Position numbers and translations under genes: made by a program | NCBI RefSeq assembly: GCF_021502675.1 | Contig: NZ_JAKFHA010000016.1 | Span: forward strand, 100,741-164,740 | DNA: 64,000 nucleotides | Reading direction: 5' to 3' | DNA from: Yinghuangia soli | GTDB lineage: Bacteria; Actinomycetota; Actinomycetes; Streptomycetales; Streptomycetaceae | Shown: in pieces, positions 37,038 through 46,753 of the stretch | How positions within the stretch are numbered: position 1 is the first letter of the stretch | Layout: each line of letters begins with the position of its first letter | Notes under the pieces: generated by a model | What the model saw: the letters and a program-made list of their open reading frames with translations, nothing else | Told to the model about the DNA's origin: nothing | Database searches by the model: none

Positions 37038-37631
37038 GTGAGTGGATACAACGGCCCCGGCAACCCGTACGGCCAGCCGCAGCAGGGCCCGTACGGCCAG
37101 CAGCCGCCTTACGGCCAGCAGCAGCCGCCCTTCGGCCAGCAGGGTCCGTACGGTCAGGGCCCGCAGCAGGGCGGCCCGTACGGCGGCGGCCCCGGCTTCG
37201 GCGGCCAGCCGCAGCGTCCGGCCCGGCTCGGCGCCGGCATAGCCGCGGGCGTCGTGACGGCGGTCGTCCTGGGCGCGATCTACGCGTTCATCCTCGGCCA
37301 GTCGGACGACAAGTACGGCTACATCACGATCGGCGTCGGCGCCATCATCGGCGCCGTGGTCGGCAAGGTCGGCGGCAAGAACACCGCGCTGATCGCGGTC
37401 GGCGCGCTGCTGGCGTTCGCGGCGTCGTTCATCGGCGAGTACTTCGGCCTCCTGCTGAACTACACCGAGAACACGCCGCTCACCTTCAGCCAGGCCATGG
37501 ACGCATTTTCGTTCAGCAGCTACATCGAGGACTACTGGGGCGACGCGGTCGATGGCCAGGACTGGCTGTGGCTGATCGTGTGCACCGTGCTCGGCGGCGC
37601 GGTCGCCAAGACGGTCGGCGACAAGAGCTGA
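37038..37631 (+). CDS. small membrane protein with Gly/Pro/Gln/Tyr-rich N-terminus
   Basis: A 197-residue protein of unknown function. The first 55 residues are repeats of the type PYGQQPPYGQQQPPFGQQ, common in actinobacterial membrane proteins and probably disordered. Three or four transmembrane segments follow (IAAGVVTAVVLGAIYAFIL, YITIGVGAIIGAVVGKVGG, LIAVGALLAFAASFIGEYF and one at the C-terminus). A GTG at 37038 has GGGAG ten bases upstream. It lies between the carboxypeptidase gene and gap and is probably its own unit. Confidence 0.8.
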   Translation: MSGYNGPGNPYGQPQQGPYGQQPPYGQQQPPFGQQGPYGQGPQQGGPYGGGPGFGGQPQRPARLGAGIAAGVVTAVVLGAIYAFILGQSDDKYGYITIGVGAIIGAVVGKVGGKNTALIAVGALLAFAASFIGEYFGLLLNYTENTPLTFSQAMDAFSFSSYIEDYWGDAVDGQDWLWLIVCTVLGGAVAKTVGDKS

Positions 37632-37832
37632 CCGCAGCACCTGCACCACCCGAAGTACTTCCCGAGGCCCGGCAGCGGACGCATCCGCTGCCGGGCCTCC
37701 GGCATGTCCGGGGGCCGGGCGGGACTCTGCGGCCGGCCCGGAGGATGCCGGTGCAGATCGACTTAGCGACAGCGCGGCTTGTCGTCTTGGCCTGTGGACG
37801 CCGGGTCACGAGCAAGGTAAGGGGCGCGATAG

Positions 37833-38930
<1,098 letters not shown>

Positions 38931-39019
38931 GCCGCCGAGCCGGACTGAGCCGGCCGCCGGCCGCAAGGCCGCGGCAGGCAGCCTGCTCCGCCTGACGGCA
39001 CGTCAGGCCGGGTGAGCGG

Positions 39020-39056
39020 GCGCGGGCCCGGACGACCATGTCGTCCGGGCCCGCGC
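39020..39056. terminator. 17-bp perfect hairpin between gap and pgk
   Basis: Arms GCGCGGGCCCGGACGAC and GTCGTCCGGGCCCGCGC close on a three-base loop, 89 bases after the gap stop. There is no T-run. It may terminate part of the gap transcripts or protect the 3' end, letting gap be expressed above pgk-tpiA. Confidence 0.75.
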
Positions 39057-39141
39057 GCACCCGCTCGCATGTCGTACCCCTTGGTCGAATCCGGGCCGCC
39101 TCCCTCAGCGGCCCGCCCCTCGCGAGGATGAACCGAAAACC

Positions 39142-40329
39142 ATGAAGACCATCGACGACCTCGACGTCGCCGGAAAGCGCGTTCTGGTCCGCGCCGACCT
39201 CAACGTGCCGTTGGACGGCGCGACCATCACGGACGACGGCCGCATCCGCGCGAGCCTGCCGACCATCCAGGCCCTCGCCGAGCGCGGGGCCCGCGTCGTC
39301 GTCACCGCGCACCTCGGCCGCCCCAAGGGCGAGCCGAACCCGGCCTACTCGCTCGCCCCGGTGGCCGCCCGCCTGGGCGAACTGCTCGGCAAGCCGGTCG
39401 CCTTCGCGACCGACACGGTCGGCGACAGCGCCCGCGAGACCGTCGCTTCCCTCGGCGACGGCGACGTGGCGCTGCTGGAGAACGTCCGCTTCAACGCGGC
39501 CGAGACCAGCAAGGACGATGCCGAGCGCGGCCTGTTCGCGGACGCCCTGGCCCTGCTCGCCGACCTCTACGTCGGCGACGGCTTCGGCGCGGTGCACCGC
39601 AAGCACGCCTCGGTCTACGACATCGCCCGCAAGCTGCCGCACGCCGCGGGCCGGCTGATCGCCGCCGAGCTCGACGTGCTCAAGCGCCTCACCGAGAACG
39701 TCGAGCGGCCGTACGCGGTCGTCCTCGGCGGGTCGAAGGTCTCCGACAAGCTCGGCGTCATCGACAACCTGCTCGGCAAGGCGGACCGCATCCTCATCGG
39801 CGGCGGCATGGTCTTCACCTTCCTCGCCGCCCAGGGGCACGAGGTCGGCACCAGCCTGCTGGAGAAGGACCAGCTCGACACGGTGCGCGAGTACCTGCGC
39901 CGGGCCGAGGAGAACGGCGTCGAGTTCGTGCTGCCGGTCGACATCGTCGCCGCTGCCGCGTTCGCCGCGGACGCCGAGCACGGTGTCGTCGCGGCCGACG
40001 CGATCCCGGCCGACCGCATGGGCCTGGACATCGGCCCGGAGTCCGGCAAGCTCTTCGCCGCCAAGCTGGCGGACGCGCGCACGGTCTTCTGGAACGGCCC
40101 GATGGGCGTGTTCGAGATGGCGCCGTACGCCGGCGGCACCCGCGCGGTCGCGCAGGCGCTGGTCGACGCCGATGCCTTCACGGTCGTCGGCGGCGGCGAT
40201 TCCGCCGCCGCGGTGCGTACGCTGGGCTTCGACGAGAACGCGTTCGGTCACATCTCGACCGGAGGCGGAGCGAGCCTGGAATACCTCGAGGGCAAGACCC
40301 TGCCCGGCCTCGACGCCCTGGAGGGCTGA
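39142..40329 (+). CDS. pgk: phosphoglycerate kinase
   Basis: ATP-forming glycolytic enzyme of 395 residues. The N-terminal substrate-binding motif is [13 protein letters not shown], followed by the basic loop [22 protein letters not shown] and [20 protein letters not shown] are typical. The C-terminal nucleotide site has [13 protein letters not shown] and [13 protein letters not shown]. The ATG at 39142 has GAGGAT upstream. tpiA begins six bases after its stop, so the two are cotranslated. Confidence 0.97.
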   Translation: MKTIDDLDVAGKRVLVRADLNVPLDGATITDDGRIRASLPTIQALAERGARVVVTAHLGRPKGEPNPAYSLAPVAARLGELLGKPVAFATDTVGDSARETVASLGDGDVALLENVRFNAAETSKDDAERGLFADALALLADLYVGDGFGAVHRKHASVYDIARKLPHAAGRLIAAELDVLKRLTENVERPYAVVLGGSKVSDKLGVIDNLLGKADRILIGGGMVFTFLAAQGHEVGTSLLEKDQLDTVREYLRRAEENGVEFVLPVDIVAAAAFAADAEHGVVAADAIPADRMGLDIGPESGKLFAAKLADARTVFWNGPMGVFEMAPYAGGTRAVAQALVDADAFTVVGGGDSAAAVRTLGFDENAFGHISTGGGASLEYLEGKTLPGLDALEG

Positions 40330-40335
40330 AGCACC

Positions 40336-41154
40336 ATGTCGCTGAAGAAGAACCCGGCGGGCTCCGCCGTGACCGGCCGCATCCCGCTGATGGCCGGCAA
40401 CTGGAAGATGAACCTCAACCACCTCGAGGCCATCGCCCTGGTGCAGAAGCTCGCCTTCGCGCTGGACGACAAGGACTTCGACCAGGTCGAGGTCGCGGTG
40501 CTGCCGCCCTTCACCGACCTGCGCTCGGTGCAGACCCTGGTGGACGGCGACAAGCTGCGCATCGTCTTCGGCGCGCAGGACGTCTCGCAGCACACCGGCG
40601 GCGCGTACACCGGCGAGATCGCGGGCTCCATGCTCGCCAAGCTCAAGTGCACCTACGTCACCGTGGGCCACTCCGAGCGCCGCCAGTACCACGCGGAGAC
40701 CGACGAGATCGTCAACGCCAAGGCCAAGGCCGCCTTCGCGAACAACATCGTGCCGATCCTGTGCGTCGGCGAGGGCCTGGACATCCGCAAGGCCGGCGAG
40801 CACGTCGCGTACACGCTCGCGCAGGTCGACGGCGGCCTGGCCGGCATCCCGGCCGCGCAGGCCGAGCAGATCGTGATCGCGTACGAGCCGGTGTGGGCCA
40901 TCGGCACCGGCGAGGTCGCCACCCCCGAGGACGCCCAGGAAGTGTGCGCGGCGATCCGGGCGCGCCTGGCCGAGCTGTACGACGGCGAGCTGGCCGCCAA
41001 GGTCCGCGTCCTGTACGGCGGCTCGATGAAGCCGTCCAACGTCGCGGGCATCATGGCGAAGCCGGACGTGGACGGCGGCCTGGTCGGCGGTGCGAGCCTG
41101 GAGGCCGAGGAGTTCGTCAAGCTGGTCCGCTTCCGGGACCAGGCCGTAGGTTAA
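40336..41154 (+). CDS. tpiA: triosephosphate isomerase
   Basis: Interconverts dihydroxyacetone phosphate and glyceraldehyde 3-phosphate. The 272-residue TIM barrel keeps the active-site lysine in AGNWKMN, the histidine in VGHSERR and the catalytic glutamate with loop 6 in [11 protein letters not shown]. The phosphate-binding GGSMKPSN and GGLVGGASL are intact. It carries about fifteen extra N-terminal residues ([14 protein letters not shown]). A strong hairpin lies between it and secG. Confidence 0.97.
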   Translation: MSLKKNPAGSAVTGRIPLMAGNWKMNLNHLEAIALVQKLAFALDDKDFDQVEVAVLPPFTDLRSVQTLVDGDKLRIVFGAQDVSQHTGGAYTGEIAGSMLAKLKCTYVTVGHSERRQYHAETDEIVNAKAKAAFANNIVPILCVGEGLDIRKAGEHVAYTLAQVDGGLAGIPAAQAEQIVIAYEPVWAIGTGEVATPEDAQEVCAAIRARLAELYDGELAAKVRVLYGGSMKPSNVAGIMAKPDVDGGLVGGASLEAEEFVKLVRFRDQAVG

Positions 41155-41184
41155 GCACGTCACACACGTCGCAGGGATGTGATC

Positions 41185-41220
41185 GTTCTCCCGTTCCGGT
41201 TCCCACCGGAGCGGGAGAAC
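41185..41220. terminator. 16-bp hairpin between tpiA and secG
   Basis: GTTCTCCCGTTCCGGT and ACCGGAGCGGGAGAAC pair over 16 positions with one G-T wobble around the loop TCCC. It begins 31 bases after the tpiA stop. No T-run. Confidence 0.75.
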
Positions 41221-41313
41221 GGCGTACCCTGTCCGAGGCCAGGAACCCCTGGCCGCGCGTCCGAAGAGTGCAGGGAAGGGCCCCGCGCACTCTCCGAAAA
41301 GGAGTTGGGCCAG

Positions 41314-41547
41314 GTGTGGGAGACCACGTTCTCGATCGCCCTGATCATCTTCAGCGCCTTGATGGTGCTGCTTGTCCTGCTGCATAAGGGCAAGGGCGGA
41401 GGCCTGTCCGACCTCTTCGGCGGCGGCATGTCCTCCTCGCTGGGCGGCTCCTCGGTCGTGGAGAAGAACCTCGACCGGCTGACCATCATCGTGGGCTCGC
41501 TGTGGTTCGTCACGATCGTGGTCCTCGGCCTGCTGCTCAAGGAGTAG
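41314..41547 (+). CDS. secG: preprotein translocase subunit SecG
   Basis: A 77-residue membrane protein with two transmembrane helices (TFSIALIIFSALMVLLVLL and LTIIVGSLWFVTIVVLGLLL) joined by the Gly/Ser-rich loop GKGGGLSDLFGGGMSSSLGG, the classic SecG shape. It joins SecYE in the translocon and aids SecA cycling. I chose the GTG at 41314 because AAGGAG lies nine bases before it; the longer open frame to 41179 runs through the upstream hairpin. The gene follows tpiA as in other actinomycetes. Confidence 0.94.
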   Translation: MWETTFSIALIIFSALMVLLVLLHKGKGGGLSDLFGGGMSSSLGGSSVVEKNLDRLTIIVGSLWFVTIVVLGLLLKE

Positions 41548-41570
41548 TCGCCCGCCGGCAGCGCGCGCCT

Positions 41571-41597
41571 GAGGCCGGGTCCTGCGGACCCGGCCTT
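41571..41597. terminator. secG terminator hairpin
   Basis: AGGCCGGGTCC and GGACCCGGCCT form an 11-bp stem with loop TGC, 23 bases after the secG stop. A short GC-rich extension outside may add pairs. Confidence 0.7.
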
Positions 41598-41740
41598 CGC
41601 GCGCACTCCGCCGTACGCCCCGGTGCACCGACCGACCGGTCTTCCGGTTTCCCTGTGCCCGGGGCGTTTCCCGTGGTACACACGATGTCCCGGTCCGCGC
41701 AGGCTTCCTGACGCCCTGTCGGAAAGCGTGCGGGACGCGG

Positions 41741-41769
41741 TTCACGGTCGCGAAAAGCGCACGTACACT
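41741..41769 (+). promoter_or_regulatory. rbpA promoter
   Basis: TTCACG at 41741-41746 and TACACT at 41764-41769 are spaced by 17 bases, fitting the principal sigma. It lies about 90 bases before the rbpA start. In S. coelicolor rbpA also has a SigR promoter (GGAAT-N18-GTT); I do not find a convincing copy here. The rest of the 314-base gap holds only the secG hairpin. Confidence 0.65.
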
Positions 41770-41861
41770 GTTTCGCGAGGCAGCCTCCGGCCGATGGACC
41801 AGGGGAGTCTTGCGAGCCGCGCGACCGGGCGCTGGCTTCAGATCCAAGGGGAGTTTGAACC

Positions 41862-42197
41862 GTGGCAAGTGGCAACGCCATCCGTGGGAGCCGGGTCGGC
41901 GCGGGTCCGATGGGTGAGGCCGAGCGCGGCGAAGCGGCCCCCCGTCTGCGCATCTCGTTCTGGTGCGCGAACAAGCACGAGACCCAGCCGAGCTTCGCGA
42001 CCGACGCACAGGTCCCCGAGACCTGGGACTGCCCCCGCTGCGGCCTGCCCGCCGGGCAGGACAGCGAGAACCCGCCGGACGCGCCGCGTACCGAGCCGTA
42101 CAAGACCCACCTCGCGTACGTGCGCGAGCGCCGCAGCGACGCGGACGGCGAGGCGATCCTCGCCGAGGCGCTTGCCAAGCTGCGCGGCGAGATCTGA
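41862..42197 (+). CDS. rbpA: RNA polymerase-binding protein RbpA
   Basis: Actinobacteria-specific activator that binds RNA polymerase and group 1 and some group 2 sigma factors and stabilises open complexes. The 111-residue protein has the expected order: a disordered N-tail (residues 1-28), a core domain with zinc-binding-type residues (RISFWCANKHE, WDCPRCGLPAGQD), a basic linker (RTEPYKTHLAYVRERRS) and a sigma-interacting C-terminal helix (AEAILAEALAKL pattern). The GTG start is preceded by AGGGGAG at good distance. Confidence 0.96.
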   Translation: MASGNAIRGSRVGAGPMGEAERGEAAPRLRISFWCANKHETQPSFATDAQVPETWDCPRCGLPAGQDSENPPDAPRTEPYKTHLAYVRERRSDADGEAILAEALAKLRGEI

Positions 42198-42422
42198 GCC
42201 CCGCACCTCTCCCGGGCGCCTGCCGCCCCGGTTTGTGACGCGCCCCTGAGGCGTTTCCGGGCCCGGTCCGGGCCGGTACCGCTCCGGGGCGGGCCGCCGG
42301 GCACGGTTCCGGCTCGGGTCGGCGGTGGACGCCGAACGGGTAGTCCTGTTCCTCCCCTCGGAGCAACGCTCCGCGCGCATCGGCCGTTCGGGTGCGGTGC
42401 CTCCCCAGACTGGCGCTGATCA

Positions 42423-42453
42423 GTCCGTACGGCCGCCTGCGTCCGTACGGCCG
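42423..42453. repeat. 13-bp direct repeat upstream of a surface-protein gene
   Basis: GTCCGTACGGCCG occurs at 42423-42435 and 42441-42453, an 18-base period, and each copy contains the palindrome CCGTACGG. It lies 25 bases before the start codon of the next gene and could be an operator or leader structure. The remainder of 42198-42477 shows no gene. Confidence 0.6.
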
Positions 42454-42477
42454 TCGCCTCGGGTCCCGGGAGCCGCC

Positions 42478-43083
42478 ATGCGTATCCGCCGCACCGCCGC
42501 CACGCTGTCCGCCGCCGGCCTCCTGGCGGCCGCGGCCCCGGTGGCCGCCGCCGACTCGCTGCCCGCGCCGACGCGTCCCGCGCTGTCCATCAAGGTGGAC
42601 GACGGCGCCACGAAGACGCGGGCGAAGCAGGAGCACACCTACGTCGTGCGGTTGAAGAACCTGGGGTCGACGGACCTCGACCGCATGGCGGTCACCGAGA
42701 CGCTGCCCAGCGGCATGACCCTGGTCAGCGCGGGCGAGGGCGGGACGCGGAACGACGGCTCGTCCGAGGTGATGTGGACCGTGGACCTGCCGGCCGGCCA
42801 GGAGGTCACCCGGACCCTCAAGGCGCGCGTCGACAAGCTGCCGAGCGGCCAGGCCATGGCGTCGACCGCATGCGCGCGGCTGGCGGGCAGCAGCGTCCCG
42901 ATCGTGTGCTCGACCGACCTGGACCAACTCCCCACCAAGGCCGAGCTGGCCGCGGCCGCCGAGATGCCGAGGACGACGCTGTACGGCGGCATCGCGGCGG
43001 CCGTGCTGGCGGTGGGCGGCGGGACCTGGTGGGTGCTGCGCCGCCGCCGGGCCCGGGTGTCGGCACCGGAGCAGCCTGCATAG
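42478..43083 (+). CDS. secreted DUF11-like surface protein with C-terminal anchor
   Basis: A 201-residue protein with a signal peptide (residues 1-25, cleavage near AAA), a single beta-sandwich domain resembling DUF11 (YVVRLKNLGSTDLDRMAVTE, LPSGMTLVSAGEGG), a C-terminal transmembrane helix (LYGGIAAAVLAVGGGTWWVL) and the basic tail RRRRARVSAPEQPA. There is no LPXTG sortase motif, so it should be membrane-anchored with the domain outside. GGGAG lies six bases before the chosen ATG. It converges with the TPR gene after 21 bases. Confidence 0.8.
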   Translation: MRIRRTAATLSAAGLLAAAAPVAAADSLPAPTRPALSIKVDDGATKTRAKQEHTYVVRLKNLGSTDLDRMAVTETLPSGMTLVSAGEGGTRNDGSSEVMWTVDLPAGQEVTRTLKARVDKLPSGQAMASTACARLAGSSVPIVCSTDLDQLPTKAELAAAAEMPRTTLYGGIAAAVLAVGGGTWWVLRRRRARVSAPEQPA

Positions 43084-43104
43084 GCGCGGACGGCCGCTCG
43101 GCGC

Positions 43105-44679
43105 TCAGGCGTCGATGTCGGTACGCGGCCGTCGGGGCGGAGGTGCGACGGCTGGGATCGGGCGGCGTACGGGGCGGTCGCCGGCGAGCCGGTCGGCGGT
43201 GAGGCGCCCGGCGGTGCGCGGCGCCGGCGCTTGGGGCGGGGCTGCCGATGCCTGGGCGTCGCCTTCGGGGGGTTGCGCCGGAGCGTTCCGTGCTGCCGCG
43301 TCGGTACGCCCTATCGGCCGCGCCTGCTGTCCCGGGCGCGGCTGGTCGTCCGCTGATGGGTGCTCGGCCGGCCTCGCGCCGGAGCCGGTGTCGCGTGCCG
43401 CGGCGCGGCGGACTGCCGCGGTGCCGCCGGTGATCCAGGGCGGGGCGTCCTCACCGGTGGCGGCGCGCCAGCGGGAGCGGACCGCGACGGGTTCGGCGGC
43501 GTGCGCGCGGACCAGGGCGTCGGTGGCCATGTCGACGACCTGCGGCAGGTTGAGCGCGGTGCCGACGCCGAGGGCGGCGGCGAGCGGCGGGACGGCGTCC
43601 GCCGGGCGGTCCGCGGAGATGAGGACCAGCCCGTAGACGGCGTAGGTGACCGCGACTTCAGGGCGCCGCGCGAGCGCGGGCTCCATACGGACGCGCCGCG
43701 CGCGCAGCGAGACCGCCTCTTCGAGCGACTCCACCGCTTCGTCGTGGCGCTTGGCGCCGCTGAGCAGCAGCCCGAAGCTCTGCAGCGCGGCGGCCAGGGC
43801 GTCGTCGGCCGGCCCCGGGGTCGCCTCGGCGCTCGAACGCCGCAGGCGTACCGCGGAATCGGCGCGGTCTATGGCCTCGTCGACGCGCCCGACCCGGGCC
43901 AGCAGGTTCGCTTGACGGGTCGTCACCTGCGCGAGGACGTCGGCGTCGGCAAGCGTGAGCAGGCGCGCGGCCTCGTCGAACAGCGCGAGGGCCTCTTCGA
44001 CGAGCCCGGTGGCGGCCAGCCGTCCCGCGAACTCGTCGAGGGCGTCGGCCAGTCCGGCCCGGTAGGTCTCGGGGGAGCGGGCCGCGAGGGTGCGGTACGC
44101 CTCGACGCACTCGTGCAGCACGGCGAACGCCCGGTCGTTGTCGCCTGCGTCGCCGAGCCGCGCGCCGAGGTCGCGCAGCGTCGCGGCGAGGAGCGGCCGA
44201 TGCCGGTGCACGTCGAGAGCGGACAGCCGGCGGGCACGCAGCACCGCGTGTTCGGCGATCTTGACCGCGTCGGCGTACTGCTGCCCGCCGGCGAGCACGG
44301 CCGCGAGCGCGCGCAACGCGTCGATGAGCGCGGGGGAGTGCTCGGCGGGGTCCTGCTCGGCAAGGTCGCCGAGGATGCGTACGGCGGCCCGCGCCGGGGC
44401 CGACGCGTCCACGTGCCGTCCCGCACGGCTGAGTTGCCGCGCCTTCTCGGCGAGCATCGCGGCCCGGTCGCGCTCCTCGCGCCGCACGGTGGCGGCAACC
44501 GCCTTCGAGGGGCGTTGCCCTGACGGAAGCTCAGACTCCGGATAGGCCGAATCTCGTGCCTGGGGGAGCGAGTACGCAGGCACGAGGGCCGTCGAAGCCT
44601 TTGCGGCCGCCGCCTCCTGCTCGAGCCGAAGCCGGTACGCGGCCAAGTGCCGCTCGTGCCGTCGCCGCCAAAAGCGCAC
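43105..44679 (-). CDS. tetratricopeptide-repeat protein
   Basis: A protein of about 524 residues. A charged N-terminus (RFWRRRHERHLAAYRLRLEQE) precedes a helical array with TPR-like repeats between about residues 70 and 390, for example AAVLAGGQQYADAVKIAEHA, ARLGDAGDNDRAFAVLHECV and LLARVGRVDEAIDRADSAV. The C-terminal 120 residues are Pro/Ala-rich and likely disordered. No enzyme domain is seen; a scaffold role is probable. The start is uncertain: GTG at 44679, GTG at 44688 or TTG at 44694. I chose 44679 for its spacing from GGTGGGA. Confidence 0.75.
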   Translation of the reverse strand: MRFWRRRHERHLAAYRLRLEQEAAAAKASTALVPAYSLPQARDSAYPESELPSGQRPSKAVAATVRREERDRAAMLAEKARQLSRAGRHVDASAPARAAVRILGDLAEQDPAEHSPALIDALRALAAVLAGGQQYADAVKIAEHAVLRARRLSALDVHRHRPLLAATLRDLGARLGDAGDNDRAFAVLHECVEAYRTLAARSPETYRAGLADALDEFAGRLAATGLVEEALALFDEAARLLTLADADVLAQVTTRQANLLARVGRVDEAIDRADSAVRLRRSSAEATPGPADDALAAALQSFGLLLSGAKRHDEAVESLEEAVSLRARRVRMEPALARRPEVAVTYAVYGLVLISADRPADAVPPLAAALGVGTALNLPQVVDMATDALVRAHAAEPVAVRSRWRAATGEDAPPWITGGTAAVRRAAARDTGSGARPAEHPSADDQPRPGQQARPIGRTDAAARNAPAQPPEGDAQASAAPPQAPAPRTAGRLTADRLAGDRPVRRPIPAVAPPPRRPRTDIDA

Positions 44680-44919
44680 GTGTCCCACCCCCAATTCGGC
44701 CCAGCTCGCTGACTGTCGGGGCGACGCTACCGCGCTACGGGTGGTGAGGGAGTGGCCAAGGAGGGGATCAAGCCAGTGAGTTCACCCAAGAGAGGAATGG
44801 GGGTGTGGGGAAAGCGAGATCAGGACCATGCGCATGCGTCATGCGAAGACCGCGGTCCGCTGCTGACGGTGCTACCGGTGAGGCAGTTCGATGCCAACGT
44901 GTGCGGCCGCAATCGTGCC

Positions 44920-45924
44920 CTAGCGTGCAGCCGCAGATGCGGTTTCCAACAGCGCGTGCATCGGCCCCGGGAAAGTCGGGAGCAGGCGGAGGGCGATGAG
45001 CCAGGCATCCGGATTCTCCCCGAGAATTGCTGCCGCGTCCTCGCGTGCTCGCCGCCGGTCGCGAGGCGTCGTGCGAGGACGCAATTCAGGTGGGCAGCCG
45101 GGTTCTCGGGCGAGCAGCGTCCCGTACCGATGCCGGGCGATGGGCGGTAGGCACTGCGCCAGCAGGTCCCAATCGAGCTCTGCGCGCGGCGCGAGCAACA
45201 GCAGGTGTACGTCTGCCCAACTGTGGGCGGAGTTCTCCATCTGCTCGGCCAGGTACTCGGTGCTGCCCAGCCAGTCGAGTGCACTGGCCACGCGGGCCTG
45301 GTCGGTCGGCGTCGCCAAGGCGACTCGCGCGAGTGGCGGGGCATCATGGGGTGCCGGCCTCAGCTTCGGAGTCGCGTCGACGGCGTCGCGTACCGCGCTG
45401 AGGCCGCCGAGTTCGGCCAGACGCTGGAAGCCGCGGAGCAGTGCGGTCGGCGCCCCGAGGGAACCGGCATGGACACTCAACTGCCGTATCGCCGCCTTGA
45501 TCGCGGCCGGGTCGTCGCAGTCCATCAGGGGGTAGAGGCGACGTCGTTCCTCATGCGAGGTCTCCGGGGCGAACTCCCGGTCGCCGGGGATCAGGCTCGC
45601 GGGCGGCACCAGTGTCAGCACGCGTTGTTGAAGCGCACGCGTGGTCTTGCCGCTGGAGAAGACTGCGCGGGCAACGCGTGCGTCGTTCAGGTCGAGCAGG
45701 CGCGAGTGGTCGGCGCTTGTCACGGACGGGTTCTCGGTGATCGCCATCCTGCTCTCGGTGGTTCCGTTCGCGATGATGCGGTCGACGAGCGCGGTCGGCA
45801 ACAGGGTGGTTCCCAGGAACCGGTCCAACTCGGCGAGGTCGAGTCGCGCGAGCACTCGGCTGAACGCGGGCGGCGGGACCTGCGCGAGCAGCATCGCGGG
45901 CGATTCGGTGATCACCCGGGACAC
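44920..45924 (-). CDS. hypothetical protein, helical
   Basis: A 334-residue protein I do not recognise. It is mostly alpha-helical by composition, with alternating short helices such as DHSRLLDLNDARVARAVFSS, a pattern that recalls variant leucine-rich or HEAT-like repeats. It has no signal peptide, membrane segment or catalytic motif. It ends in a basic and acidic region (RTTPRDRRRAREDAAAILGE) and a short helical C-terminus. The start is a GTG at 45924; a GTG at 45915 or ATG at 45894 are alternatives. The 225 bases downstream to the TPR gene show no gene. Confidence 0.65.
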   Translation of the reverse strand: MSRVITESPAMLLAQVPPPAFSRVLARLDLAELDRFLGTTLLPTALVDRIIANGTTESRMAITENPSVTSADHSRLLDLNDARVARAVFSSGKTTRALQQRVLTLVPPASLIPGDREFAPETSHEERRRLYPLMDCDDPAAIKAAIRQLSVHAGSLGAPTALLRGFQRLAELGGLSAVRDAVDATPKLRPAPHDAPPLARVALATPTDQARVASALDWLGSTEYLAEQMENSAHSWADVHLLLLAPRAELDWDLLAQCLPPIARHRYGTLLAREPGCPPELRPRTTPRDRRRAREDAAAILGENPDAWLIALRLLPTFPGPMHALLETASAAAR

Positions 45925-45989
45925 CGAAGCAGGTCAGGCTGACACGTCAGGTCGTTGCTGCGGTGCTCCCGTCGTATTGCGCTGCGGGT

Positions 45990-46673
45990 TCAGCCGCGGC
46001 GGCGGCGGGCTTCGGCGACTCGGGCGTCGATGTTGGCCGTTGCGCTCTCTGCCGCCGCTTCCGCGTCGTGCGCGTGCAGGGCTTCGAGCAGGCCTTCGTG
46101 GCCGCGCGGGTCGCTGCCGTCGAACTCGGGGGTGTGCCAGTCCTCGGCCATCGCGCGGCGCAGGCTGGGGGTCATCGCGACGTACAGCTCGGACAGCAGC
46201 GGGTTGCCTGCGGCATTCGCCACCGCCTGGTGGAAGTCCGCGTCGATGTCGATCCATGCGTCCCGGTCGCGGCGCTGCCAAGCGGCGGCGCGGCGTTCCA
46301 GCAGTTCGCCGAGTGCGCCCAGCTGCGCCTCGGAGATGCGCTCCGCGGCCAGGCGCGCGGCGTGCGGGTCGAGGGCGCGGCGTACTTCCAGGACGTCCTC
46401 GACGTCGCCGCCGAGGCGCTCGACCGCGCCGGCCAGCTCGGTGGTGGCGCGTACATAGGTGCCGTCGCCTTGGCGCACCTGCAGCAGGCCCGCGTGCGAG
46501 AGCGCGCGGATCGCCTCGCGCAGCGTGCCGCGGGCGACGCCGAGTTGCTCCATCAGCTTCGCCTCGGGCGGGATCCGGGTGTCGACCGGCCAGCGGCCCG
46601 AGCTGATCTCGGTCCGCAGCTGGTCGATGACGCCGTCGACGAGCGCGGAGCGGCGCGCAGCAGGAAGCGACAT
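45990..46673 (-). CDS. GntR/FadR-family transcriptional regulator
   Basis: A 227-residue regulator. The N-terminal winged helix (residues about 10-75) has the GntR signature RIPPEAKLMEQLGVARGTLR then RALSHAGLLQVRQGDGTYV. The C-terminal all-helical FCD domain carries metal-binding-type residues D, H and H (DADFHQAV, GHEGLLEAL). It probably binds a small organic acid. The ATG at 46673 has no ribosome binding site, and TATCCT lies six bases upstream, so a leaderless transcript is likely. It is divergent from an MFS gene across two operator repeats and probably controls both. Confidence 0.9.
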   Translation of the reverse strand: MSLPAARRSALVDGVIDQLRTEISSGRWPVDTRIPPEAKLMEQLGVARGTLREAIRALSHAGLLQVRQGDGTYVRATTELAGAVERLGGDVEDVLEVRRALDPHAARLAAERISEAQLGALGELLERRAAAWQRRDRDAWIDIDADFHQAVANAAGNPLLSELYVAMTPSLRRAMAEDWHTPEFDGSDPRGHEGLLEALHAHDAEAAAESATANIDARVAEARRRRG

Positions 46674-46679
46674 GACCCA

Positions 46680-46747
46680 AGGATACGTCCGATGATTGGG
46701 CCTCAAACATCGGATGATTGGACAACAAACATCAGACGTCTTACCTT
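46680..46747. promoter_or_regulatory. divergent promoters with two tandem GntR-type operators
   Basis: Two near-identical 21-bp elements, at 46691-46711 and 46713-46733, share GATGATTGG and CAAACATC and are each imperfect palindromes. On the plus strand TGGACA (46719-46724), 17 bases and TACCTT (46742-46747) lie six bases before the MFS ATG. On the minus strand TATCCT (46685-46680) lies six bases before the regulator ATG. The operators cover both promoters, so one repressor should control both genes. Confidence 0.75.
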
Positions 46748-46753
46748 TGTCCC

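Noticed and set aside
41729-41743. GGAAA followed by GTT upstream of rbpA as a SigR promoter
   Set aside because: The spacing is about 14 bases instead of 18 and the -35 lacks the final T; the TTCACG-N17-TACACT promoter explains the region better.
44752-45150. Rightward 132-codon frame beginning MAKEGIKPVSS
   Set aside because: It has GC-shadow composition and runs into the opposite-strand hypothetical gene; no homology features.
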